From assembly GCA_025602915.1 (NCBI GenBank), contig JAHLJZ010000144.1:1-29412 (forward strand): DNA of 29,412 bases. Direction: 5' to 3'. The stretch is from Paraphysoderma sedebokerense (taxonomy: Eukaryota; Blastocladiomycota; Physodermatomycetes; Physodermatales; Physodermataceae). Of this stretch, positions 19,444-29,412 are shown piece by piece (position 1 is the stretch's first letter; each line of letters starts with the position of its first letter). Position numbers and translations under genes: made by a program. The notes beneath the pieces were generated by a model. That model saw only the letters and a list, made by a program, of their open reading frames with translations. It did not search any database and was not told the DNA's origin.

Positions 19444-20321
19444 TTAAGCTATGCTCGTGCTTACAATCTTTGTTGAGTTATTAATTGTTTTCTTGACATT
19501 GACGCTGTGTTCTGTCGTGTCGATATGAGCTGACAAAATCTCTCTCGACAATGTTTTGGTAACAAAGATGTAGTCACCGAATGTACTTAAAACGATAATT
19601 GGATTAAAGTTATTGTGGAAATTGCTGAAAAAGCAGGGGACCGAACTTGGGGCTGCAAGCATAGCGGCAACTCCGACAATCTTGATGATCAAGAATCCCC
19701 AAGCCATGAGAAAATTGAAAAATAAACCGGCGGATTCGACTCTGTTTTGAGTGATAAAGATACATAGACTTTGTTTGCGATACTTTGCAATTTGCTGGAT
19801 AAACAAAAGTGAAAGGTATGCATTGCTAATCAACATGACGAAATTTCCCGAGATGATCATGGCCATGTAGACTTGTGAGGTGAGAGGTGTAGGCAGCACG
19901 CCTTTAAGAAACTGCAACTGAATTTGGGTGAATAAAATAGCTGCGACGAATTGTGGCAAGGCGAAGACAAAAGGTCAAGAAATTTCAGCATCAGTCGCAT
20001 TCCTTTGCTCCATTTGGAAATCATTGCGGACAACGGAATAAAACGCTCAATGAGAATAACGTAAAGGCAGAAAGAGTAAATCCACCAAGTCCAGTACGGG
20101 GGCAGGTAAGATAAGAATTTCGGGTCATTAAGAACATGCATGGGGACAAAGAGATAGAATACGGCGGACAATGAACCAATGATGATTGAGAAGAATACAG
20201 TTTTGTTCCGTCTCAACCCATAGAAATCCGGGGAGCGAAGAATTCTGAGTGTCAGCATTAATGCGATCCCCCCCAAGCAACCGACCAGAGAGTAGTATTG
20301 ACTGTTGCTTGTGCAAGACAT
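19444..20321 (-). pseudogene. Seven-helix membrane protein with an apparent frameshift, about 290 aa
   Basis: From ATG 20321 (MSCTSNSQYYSLVGC) the frame stays open through three hydrophobic segments to about 19977. The remainder, four more segments and a polar tail ending KIVSTSIA, lies in another frame from 19974 to the stop at 19444. The break falls in the fourth helix (MLKFL then PFVFALPQF). Reading across needs a net change of -1 or +2 nt, and no GT-AG intron fits because there is no acceptor between the TGA at 19975-19977 and the start of the resumed helix. Both halves look well preserved, so the lesion is young, a polymorphism, or a base-call error. It has GPCR-like topology but little similarity to the two paralogues nearby. 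Family not recognised. Confidence 0.6.
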
Positions 20322-20414
20322 TGCTGTAGGGACAGAAAGGTTAGAAATAGAAAGTGCTCTGCTATTTTGTGTGTGTAAGAATGGATTGGAGTTGGAAGTA
20401 GTGCGAGATATAGT

Positions 20415-20442
20415 CCCTTTATAATTTATATATATCCAAGGG
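20415..20442 (-). promoter_or_regulatory. TATA-rich core promoter of the 19444-20321 gene
   Basis: The minus strand reads TATATATAAATTATAAAGGG about 95-120 bp upstream of the ATG at 20321, flanked by CCCTTT and AAGGG arms. A TATA-type core promoter is the simple reading. Confidence 0.4.
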
Positions 20443-20476
20443 AAGAGTAATTTCTCCTAAACTCCGTTATGCGATT

Positions 20477-21036
20477 GAAGGCGTGACAACCACAAAAAGT
20501 ACTACATGCTTAACGACCAATATTGTTGATTTCATGTATTTCGTACATGAGGGATGGGCCCTGGCTGTTGTTGCTCGACTCTACAGTTATTTTGGTGGGT
20601 GTTCTCTCTCCTGAATGACTCAGGGGCGATAGCTTCACTTGTATTCAAGAGTACAAACTCGGATTCATGAGTCATCCATCATTCCATGGACGGCTGAATG
20701 GACTTTCCCCGTAAGGCCACAGGGCCTATTTAGTAGTCGCAGTATGGCCCGTAGTTTTGTGGAATTTTGTAGGTAGTGGCGGATGTCGTCACTTTTATCA
20801 CCTGGCGGATAATGCCGGTTCTCCTTGCCCACGAAGGCGTGATAACCAAGAAGATGAAATACTTAATGGTCCATGTTGTTATCTCTATGTCGTTTAAATT
20901 CCATGCATAAAGGATGAGTCCTGGCGGGTGTTGCCACTCATCATTGATATTGTGGTGGATGTTCTCTTCCCCTTGGTCGACTTCACCTGCGTAAAAAGGA
21001 CAACGCTTGTTTTCATGTATCCGTGAAAGGCTAATA
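20477..21036. repeat. Two diverged direct copies of a ~200-bp non-coding sequence
   Basis: Segment 20477-20680 and segment 20833-21036 share an order of similar blocks: GAAGGCGTGAYAACCA, a TACTTAAYG-like block, CATGTA/CATGCA, GGATGRGYCCTGGC, GTTGYTGC/GTTGCC, TGGTGGGTGTTCTCT versus TGGTGGATGTTCTCT, then CTTCACYTG. Spacing is about 356 bp. Similarity is patchy, so the event is old. Neither copy has a convincing reading frame. It could be a decayed duplicated promoter or gene end, or an unknown repeat family. Confidence 0.6.
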
Positions 21037-21626
21037 GGGGGTTTTGATCATTGCGTCGGTGATATGACAGACAGATTGAAATCTGATACGTCGCCGCATA
21101 TTGCAATACTCGGCAGTGCTTACTGTTCATATTTCATATTCAGCAAAGGAAAATCTTCCATGTTATCCACCGCAGTTGGCAATATTCGCGCGTTCGAGTG
21201 TGGATTCTACCACATTGGAACGAGGAAATTCATCATTAGAAATAATGCTCATGTATAATCAATTAATTTGTGCTGTAACGAGAGGAAGACAGCGGGAACG
21301 GAGGAGGTATTGATAAGCGGCGAAAAGTAATCGTCCACATATATTAATACATTGTTGGTTTGCAGAATACACATGAATGTAAATGCAATGATATAGATAT
21401 AAGAAAAGATAAATTCATCGCTGCATTCATTGTAGATATAAATTCATCGCTGTCGTCGTCGTTGTTATTCTCTTCATCATTTCCTCGTCCATCGCGTTCC
21501 CTCTTTGATCTCAACTGTAGCGTTCCCTCTCTCATTCGACATCCGCTTTTGAATTCGCTCTCTCGGCGATATAGATATTAGACAGACACTCTCGCACACT
21601 CTATCGCACTGCAGACGTCCGAGAGA

Positions 21627-24600
21627 ATGTCGTCGGATCGGAATGCGACCCCGCTCTCGCCCTCGTCCCTCGTCAAACCGGATCCAAACAACAACAATAA
21701 CAAGACCAACATCACCGGCAACGACAACAATACTAGCAACCAGGACGATGAAAACATTAAAACACATTCATCCGAATCCTCATCAGAGGTTAATCTGCCA
21801 CAGATTCTCACAAACATGGTCCCTCTCAAAACTGTCGTCGAGAGATTGGTCAACCATTCCTACACGGAACTCGTAAACTTGATGGAAATGTATTTATTCG
21901 ATTATTCCATGTTAAACGATGATATCATGTCCGCTCACCAATATAACTCTCCATTCTATTGCTTTGTTTTGTATTAGTGCCCCAAATATGTCCTCTGTGG
22001 ATCGAAAATCTACCCTTCTTCAATACCTTACTTCCCATCTAACGCATTTCACTCGGGCCCTCGTCTTAGCGAAATACAGTTCCCTCTCCCCGCAAATACA
22101 GTCTCTACAGAATATCATTGGGTTTCTTCAATTGAACGACACCTATTTCGAATCGACTCATCGACTTCTCTTTGAAACAGCGCAACTTCTGCAGAATGCC
22201 AGAGCTCGAAATTACGACATTCCCAATGCAATTGATATATTGACAAAGGGAAACTATCTTCGTTTACCAAAGATTATCAAAAATTCATTCTGCGAGCAAG
22301 ACAAGATATCAAAAGAAGAGCAAAAGGAAACCATAGAAAAACTTAACGACATTATACTACGCAAAATTTTGATGGAAGAAGTCGTCCCTGTAGAAATGCT
22401 TAAATGCTGGAAAGTGGCATCGGGAACAATAACATTTATAGTCGAGAATGAATTCAAAGTAACATTAACCATAGACGGTGCTTCGTCACAATCGTGCTGG
22501 AGGATACTCGATTTGAAAATTCTTGCTGCCAACACCAAAGCTTCCGAAAGTAATTTAGCTCCATACCAAATCGGTCACCTAATTCATATCGCACAACAAC
22601 AGCTCATTCCTCCCCAAACCACTTCTTCTGAGCAGCAAATCAACAAACCGCCATCCCCTTCATCTACTTCACCTGTTTCTCGACACCCGCTTCTCAGCCT
22701 TTATCAAACGCTCCATTCATTCTCCCTCTCCCTCCAGCACGAATTACTCTACCTACAAGCAGTAGCCTTAGCTAGGCTACGATGGAAGGGGCTTTTAAAG
22801 GTTGACATTAACAGAAACGAAAACATATTTAGAGTAGGGTATTGGGGACAAAATCACTGGATTACCATAAAATTGCACGATTCGGATCGTATCATCGAAG
22901 TCTCCTCGTTTACCCCCTCCGCGCAAACACTACATCAAACTCATCCAACGTCTATAGCAAATCAGCAAGCAAATCTTCCTTCACCCCAAAAAATCTCATT
23001 CAAGTCCCGTCAATCGGATCTCATTCTCTCCGTATCAGCTTTCCCATCCGATAAATCTTCTACTTCCGTCCACATCCCCCTCCCGGACACACAATCCCTA
23101 GATGTAGATCTAAAGTCTGTGAATTATGATATGGAAGCTTTTTTGAACAGAGTACTCGGAAGTCACGCCATCCACGTATTGATGCGAATGGTGGAATCCG
23201 TGAACGCTTCGCTTGCTTCCAATACACGCAAGTCTGGCAATTTCGGTGACGACAAATTTAGTCTGCCGGTTTTTAAAAGATTTGGATTGGACGATGTTGT
23301 GATTGATTTTGAGCAGTCTACTTTGACAAAAAGTACGCTATATTTATTCTATCAAAGTTGTCAAGTTCGACTATACCAACTCTTATCATTTTTCAACCGC
23401 CATCTCTAGATCCGGTTCCTCCAACATTGCGCCTCCGTTGTCGGTCGAATATGTATCTTTCTATATCCGTCGATATCCGGTCAGGAAAGCTTACTGTGAC
23501 CGAGGAAACAGAGTCGACAGATTCAAATCGAAGAACGAATCCCAGCGCCCCACATCCTCACATTCGGTTTGTTGAGGAAGTGATTAACGTAGATTCGAGT
23601 AAATTGGTTTCCGCTGTAAATGCATTGAACTGCTTGGTACCTTCGAATTCCCGTGTTAATTTATATTGTCTTTTGACCAGTACTGATGATCATCTTGTTT
23701 GATTCATAGTTGTTAATCGATCAAATTGCAACTGTTGCATCGTACATTAATTTGACAGCATTTAATCACATCCCAATTGCAAACAAAGGTACAATTTCCT
23801 CGGTTCGGGCATCTTATGGAAATGCTGATTATTAACGAATTTAGGCACTTCAGATTTAGAGCAATTTCAAAACTTAACTCATAGAATTTACCTCGGCTTT
23901 CCCGGTTATAAAGAATATTATATCATGGCTGGTATTGCTGATAATAAACTCCGATTCTGGCTCCTCTCGTTACGGTAAATATCTGTAATGGCTACTTCGG
24001 TTGGAAGATTGAGGTCGACTTACAAATCTTATCACATAGATCGACGTCACCTCAGGGCACCCGATTTTCGCTCATTTCTGCTACTCCAGTTCCACTGCAA
24101 TCAATCATATCGCACGTCACCATGAATAAACCGGAGGTGGTATCTGAGGATTACACCGAGGTAGACGATGCTAGCCATAAACGTCGAATCTTATCTACCT
24201 CGATGGCATCGAGAAAGCGACAACGTCTTGATGTAGGAAATGTCGAAGCACATCTATCATTCTCCAACTTTGAAGTGCTCAGTACTATTAGCGATGTTTG
24301 CAAGTAAGTTATACCTCGCTGGTTTCTTTTTTACTTCTTGCAACGGATGTTGACGATGTCCACCTTGAATAGACTATGGATATACCGGGATGCAGTTTCT
24401 TCTCAACTTTCGACACAGTCAATCACACCCGCTCTTTCCTCCTCATCATCAGTCGGCCGTGATTGCATCATTCAAATCCCTGCATCGCGCATACCATCTT
24501 CTATTATTCCAACTGTGTCATTTTCGAAGTACTTCAGCGACATCACAATCCATATGTCAACTGTAGCTACATCCAACCCATCTTCACCTTCTATCGAATT

Positions 24601-27428
24601 CTCTACCTCATTCAGTCTCCGTCACTTTAAAATGTTTAGCGCATTAAAATCATCATTCCACACCCGATCTACACTAGCTCTCTCAGATCCTAACGGCCAG
24701 AATAAACCCGGTGAACTCATTCTCGCTAAAGTTCCGCATAGGTCAACCTTAAAATTATCATTTGTTTATCACGATATCGAGAATGTCGTGTCCCGGTTTT
24801 TGAATGATTTGAACAGAGTTAGGATTATGACAGTGCTGTTGAAGCAGTTGAAGGGCTGTATTAGTGGCAGAAAGTTGAGTGAGAACAGTGAATCTGATTG
24901 TCCGCCAAGACTTGAGCGCTTCAAGAAATTATTTGGGTCTGGGTCGAAAGGGGTAATGAACGGGGTTGATGATCAAGAGAATCACGATTGTGTGTCTGCT
25001 TTGACTATTGAATTAGTCTCCTTCAACTTTCTCGAACTTAGATTGAAATATGCTAAAGAGTTTGGATTCACTGTGAAATGCGACGTTGCTCAAAAATCCG
25101 AACATTCTACGATCCCATTTCATACATCAAAACAATCCGGCAATATTTACCTCTCGATCGAATTTTTTAGTCAAAACGTCACGTCAACAAACCCACATAC
25201 TTTTGTCCACCGATACATGGAATTAGCACTCAATTCGCATTACTCCATCCCGAGTTTCCTTCGATTATTACATGCAACTACTTATCCGCTTCTTTTGCTT
25301 CATAATTACGTGGATTCAACAAACACACAATTACCATCGTCATCGGCCAATAGAGTTCGGATTATACCCCGTTCTAGTACTCATTTTAGACTCTTTTTTC
25401 CTCCCTGTTTTGGTGTTGACATTAAAGTCGTACCCGATCAAAGCGTAATATGTTTATCCGACGTCACATGTTCACCTTTTGACGCTGGTGGTGTTATTCC
25501 AAAAGTTCCGCCGCCGGCTACTTTGCAAGAAACACCGTCCACTTCGTTTATCGATTCAATTTCGTACAACCCTATTCCTAGATTTACCTCATTTTTCTCC
25601 AAACTCGATGCCATTCTATTTTCATCTTCTTCGCTCAATTCCCTTACTCCTGCACAGGTACCACAAACTGCACAGGCAAAAGCACCAAATCAGACGACAG
25701 TTGCAACATCAGAACCTCAAGTTCAGGAGATACAACCACAAGATGACTTCTTCGATATGCTGAATCTAGATTCATTGGAATCGGCTGGTCCGGTTTCTCC
25801 CAAATTTTCAGCCCTGTTAGATTCCTTAACCGAAAATTCCTCCCTCGACAACTCCATGGAACTCGACCATACTTTGACCTCCTCAAATCCTAATTCCGGT
25901 ATGACCCTAAGCACATCCAAAGCAACGGCCACGGTTAAGAATCAGCTCGAGTCCGGTAACGACTCGAATCGGTTCAAGTCATTTCAGATTCCACATGCAG
26001 ATGATTTGTTACTCGTTTTACCACGTTGTATCATTTTCGGGACAAATTTGTTCGGCACGGTACTCGAGGAGCTTCGCAAGTCCTTGGTGACACCGATACT
26101 ATTTGAAAAGTTACACGTTGGTGTTAAAAGTGTTCCAGGGGTATGCCATCTACGATTTTCCTTCGTCGAGCAGTCTCCCATTTTCGATATATACTAAGTT
26201 TTAACGTTCGTGCTTCTTAGGTGCTTCAGCGAGACGACATGAAATTAGTGTTCACTGCCAGGGGACTTGAGTTTACGGTGTTTGTAGATGCACAAGGACA
26301 GTGGAAATTTTCCGTCGCGTCAAAGGGTTGGTTTCTCTCCACCGTTTAGTAATCTGTCGTAAAATATACCTATATACTTTTGCTTATCTAACCCTATTTT
26401 TTACAATAAATGCAGATATTCAATCGTTTAGTCAGGACGAGGCAAATCGGTTAACGAATCAATTGAACCAAACGGTATGGAAAACTGAGGCTCAGTAGTG
26501 ACGACTTATTACGTCTATTCTAGTCAACTAATCATATGGAATATCCGCAAATAGATGACGACAGCGAGTGATGTGGAATCGGCCCTGCGTTCGTTTGTAT
26601 ACATGTTGCATATCACGCCGAATGTGCTGAAGGATTGCTTAAGGTATTATTTAAGTTCCTCTTAAGTAAATGAGATAATCTTGACGATTCTAACTTTTTG
26701 TCTTGTTTCGTCTTTGATGCAGGATATTGTCATTGCCACGAATGGTTTGTGATATTCATGATATCATATTTTCTAGTTCATTACGTTTACTCACCTCTTT
26801 CACTTTTTACTCTGTGTAAAGGATCCGTCTAAAACAGGATGGCAAATTCAATGGGTATTCACGGTTCCGGCTGATCATTTGTTACCTAAATTTTTCAAAA
26901 CGGGTGAACCTGCATTGCAGTGTGATACTAAAGGAACAAATATCAATTTAATGGTTTGCATTTTGACTCGCAAAAACTTTGATATTTCTCGGCTTAAAAG
27001 TATTAACTGCCTACTTCACGATTTATTTCCTTTATAATGCAGTTCAAAATATCGACACCATATTCTCAGACTATTTATTTACCATTACGATATTCTCCAA
27101 TGAGTAACACGATTGCAGTGTGGGACGGGAAAGACGTGAATGAGAATGAAACTGTTTTGCATAATCTGTCTGCATCTGAGTTAATGTTGAGAATGAAAGA
27201 AGTAAGAGTTCTATTTTATCATTCTGTCTCTTCTCTTGCCCTTGCAGTTGTATTGTGACTACTCTCCAAGTATCACAATGAATGGATAACTAACCACTCA
27301 TCAACTTAATACAGAAATCTCAGCAAAAATCAAGCTTAGGAAGAACATTAGAATCCATAGCTTCGAGACCGTTGTTCAATTGCGTGCAAGAATTATTGAC
27401 AAAGCCTCTTGATCAGTTGAAAATGTAA
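21627..27428 (+). CDS. MED14: Mediator complex subunit 14 (MED14/RGR1)
   Basis: MED14 is the central backbone of Mediator, bridging head, middle and tail in the nucleus. Fourteen exons join in phase: 21627-21889, 21978-23332, 23410-23654, 23710-23788, 23845-23974, 24040-24303, 24373-26140, 26221-26326, 26416-26474, 26555-26643, 26723-26744, 26822-26953, 27043-27201 and 27315-27428, totalling 4785 nt or 1594 aa (human 1454). The N-terminus is low complexity with an Asn run. The conserved MED14 N-domain starts near residue 64 (MVPLKTVVERLVNHSYTELV, then PNMSSVDRKSTLLQYL) and continues with helical segments. Later conserved pieces include LRLRCRSNMYLSISVDIRSG, GFPGYKEYYIMAGIADN plus FRFWLLSL-like LRFWLLSL, and SALRSFVYMLHITPNVL. 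Exon 11 is only 22 nt. Long Ser/Pro-rich linkers are lineage-specific. AATAAA at 27449-27454 follows the stop by 21 nt. Confidence 0.95.
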
Positions 27429-27880
27429 AAAAGCACTGAAAATGGGTTAATAAAGTATTAAAAAACTCATTTATTGCTTAATTGTTAGCGATCTTGCTTA
27501 CCTACCAGTGATTGCGATGCCGGTAAGCAATTTTACTGATGTAGTTTGGCACATGAGACGATTGATAGATTACAGGTTGTACTACTATTGCTATGCTATC
27601 TTTAAGAGCTGTCATCGTTTACCAACAATTCTATTGAGAAGCGTGCACCAAACTCATAAATACCAAACATCGCTGGTAAAATCAATACTAAATTATATGC
27701 TCGCGTTCTTGAATCTCAAGTTGCTTTTCAACTTGTCAGAGTACATTCGACTTTCGAGTTCTTATATGCACAAATATGGTTCTATACAGTCGCAGGCAAT
27801 ACGAGTAAACTATCACTGTATATCTAATTTCAGACTGCATGATCACACTCGCTGCCAAAGATCCCAGAGTTACCCCTTCA
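27429..27880. other. Convergent spacer with back-to-back poly(A) signals
   Basis: AATAAA on the plus strand at 27449-27454 serves MED14. TTTATT at 27470-27475 reads AATAAA on the minus strand and could end the zinc-finger transcript, whose 3' UTR would then fill most of this region. An open plus frame at 27508-27894 has no recognisable features and is not called. Confidence 0.55.
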
Positions 27881-29412
27881 TTAGTCTACTATGATTTTTG
27901 ACTTGGACGACGCAACTGTGCGTTCTACATTGAAGGCACGTTCATCCTCTCGAAGTTCTCTTAAGGTAAGCCGAAGCTGTTTGATTTTTTCCGGATCTTT
28001 TTCCATTACAAGTTTATCTTCGACTATTACTATTTGGTGTAACAAAGCCTGCAGTTTTTCCTCGTGGTTGTTGTTGACATGTGCCACGACGACTGTTGGC
28101 GATGGGGTCAAATGTGGACGGATGGGAAAATCGAGAGCCCGAATTCGTTTGACATTGTACAAGAATGATGGTTCGTCCGTATGAATTGTTCGGTGTCGTA
28201 TGAGATTACGCTTCGTTTTAAAACGTTCTCCACAGCCCTCTACATCACACGAAAAAGTTCGTTCGTCAGTGTGAACTCTGGCGTGTCTATCGAGATTCTC
28301 AACAGTTCTGAATCTCTTCCCACATCCATCCACACCACACGAAAACTGTCGTTCTTGAGTATGAACTCTGGCGTGTTTAACCAGATTTCGAACTGTTCCG
28401 AATTTCCTCCCACATCCATCCACATCACACAGAAATGGTGGTGCGCCAGATTGTACTACCCTGTGTCTAACCAGATAGCCAACATCGTGGAATCTATCCG
28501 CATCCGAAATCAATGGACGTTCGTCAATATGAGCTTTAGCGTGTCTTGCGAGATTACCAACTGTGCTGAATCGCATTCCACATCCATCCATATCGCACAG
28601 AAATGGACGTTCGTCAATATGAGCTCTGACATGTCTAACGAAATCGCTGACTGTGCTGAATCTCATTCCACATCCGTCCGCGTCACACAGAAATGGACGT
28701 TCCTCAATATGAGCTCTGACATGTCTAACGAAATCGCTAACAGTGCTGAATCTCATTCCACATCCATCCACACCACACGAAAACTGTCGTTCTTGAGTAT
28801 GAACTCTGGCGTGTTTAACCAGATTTCGAACTGTTCCGAATTTCCTCCCACATCCATCCACATCACACAGAAATGGTGGTGCGTCAGAGTGAACTCTTCT
28901 GTGTCTAACCAGATAGCCAACTTCGCGGAATCTATCCACATCCGAAAACAATGGACGTTCGTCAATATGAGCTTTGGCGTGTCTTGCGAGATTACCAACT
29001 GTGCTGAATCTCATTCCACATCCATCCATATCGCACAGAAATGGACGTTCGTCAATATGAGCTCTGACATGTCTAACGAAATCGCTGACTGTGCTGAATC
29101 TCATTCCACATCCGTCCGTGTCACACAGAAATGGACGTTCCTCAATATGAGCTCTGACATGTCTAACGAAATCGCTAACAGTGCTGAATCTCATTCCACA
29201 TCCATCCACATCACAAAGAAACGGATGTTCATCAAGATGATTTCTGGCATGTCCAACGAGCTGGACAACTGTTCTGAATCTCATCCCGCATCCATCCATA
29301 TCACATGCATATGGCCTCTCCAAATCCGAATCTATTATAACGGTGAAAGGTTAAAACGAAGCAACCATGACGAATATAAACGTAGATAGTAACTCACGCT
29401 CGACTGACGACA
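27881..29412 (-). CDS. C2H2 zinc-finger protein with duplicated finger block (5' end at window edge)
   Basis: The main exon is 27881-29331. A 66-nt intron (29332-29397, GTGAGT to TAATAG) leads to an upstream exon from 29398 that runs off the window. The last visible bases read xTG TCG TCA GTC GAG C, so the ATG may straddle the window edge (MSSVEHSDLERPYAC), for about 488 aa. There are 13 finger units of TFIIIA spacing C-x4-C-x12-H-x3-H (e.g. CDVDGCGMRF ... H ... H) with ERPF-type linkers. Units 5 and 10 have lost both cysteines. Fingers 2-6 and 7-11 are near-identical 438-bp copies. The C-terminal 110 residues lack fingers and contain a charged coiled coil (EEKLQALLHQIVIVEDKL to LRELREDERAF). 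Sequence-specific DNA or RNA binding in the nucleus is likely; targets unknown. Confidence 0.85.
28346..29221 (-). repeat. 438-bp tandem duplication of a five-finger block
   Basis: Coding segments 28784-29221 (fingers 2-6) and 28346-28783 (fingers 7-11) align end to end at a constant 438-bp offset and differ at few positions. The dead finger is present in both (28876-28953 and 28438-28515). Within the block, adjacent fingers are also near-identical to each other, for example those containing STVSDFVRHVRAH. Confidence 0.9.

Larger units (their letters stand above)
20322..21626. other. Intergenic region upstream of MED14
   Basis: These 1.3 kb hold the 19444 gene promoter, the diverged direct repeat, and from about 21040 on the presumed MED14 promoter and 5' leader. 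The leader just before the ATG is rich in CTCTC and CGC motifs. Open frames of 60-90 codons on both strands were judged chance. Confidence 0.5.

Noticed and set aside
21344-21853. Minus-strand open frames rich in Arg/Ser/Val near the MED14 start
   Set aside because: They are antisense to the MED14 leader and to its Asn- and Ser-rich N-terminus; the composition reflects simple repeats.
27508-27894. Plus-strand open frame of 128 codons between MED14 and the zinc-finger gene
   Set aside because: It is Tyr/Leu/His-rich with no pattern, lies in the likely 3' UTR of the opposite gene, and ends within that gene's coding region.
28181-29389. Long open frame of about 402 codons on the plus strand
   Set aside because: It lies exactly antisense to the zinc-finger exon and inherits its 90-bp periodicity. 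The translation is a low-information Ser/Thr/Asn repeat. It is a shadow of the duplicated finger array.

Overview
The window is eukaryotic nuclear DNA. Its genes carry many short GT-AG introns (about 45-120 nt), many have AATAAA poly(A) signals, and two encode unmistakable housekeeping proteins: eIF2B delta (GCD2) and Mediator subunit 14. Small introns, compact spacing and the look of the Mediator gene suggest a fungus, perhaps an early-diverging non-Dikarya lineage. That placement is an inference and has not been tested. No tRNA, rRNA, CRISPR array or intact transposon was recognised. Exon coordinates were worked out by hand from splice consensus, reading phase and (for the two housekeeping genes) remembered family motifs.

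Layout, left to right. Positions 1-1686 hold no convincing gene, only a short (CCTAA)5 telomere-like tract. eIF2B delta lies on the minus strand (1810-3961, 7 exons). It diverges from a small secreted protein with a repeat stalk and a C1q/TNF-like C-terminal domain (4754-5526, plus). Two unrecognised genes follow as a divergent pair: 5782-7197 (minus, one exon) and 7571-9324 (plus). At 9642-10089 (minus) lies a broken chimera, a 3' fragment of a seven-helix membrane gene joined to one WD40 repeat. An ankyrin/coiled-coil gene occupies 10275-13546 (minus, 10 exons) and contains a tandemly duplicated exon pair. An unrecognised gene with a 2 x 90-bp repeat (14578-15457, plus) has a decayed partial copy of itself upstream near 13780-13930.

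Three multi-pass membrane protein genes lie on the minus strand at 16152-17109, 17748-18683 and 19444-20321. The first two are clear tandem paralogues, and the fragment near 9.7 kb is a third member. The last gene is a different seven-helix protein with an apparent frameshift. After a stretch holding an old, diverged direct repeat (20477-21036), MED14 runs from 21627 to 27428 on the plus strand (14 exons, about 1594 aa). It converges on a C2H2 zinc-finger gene (27881 to beyond 29412, minus) built by duplication of a five-finger block.

The housekeeping genes at both ends flank an accessory middle (about 5.5-21 kb) that has been reshaped by local duplication: 7TM copies with shared 3' flanks, exon duplication, a decayed gene copy and a WD40 chimera. 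No single pathway links the genes. The most notable features are the mosaic 7TM/convergent-gene duplication, the exon-pair duplication, the beta-stalk plus C1q-like secreted protein, and the zinc-finger block duplication that carries along an already dead finger.
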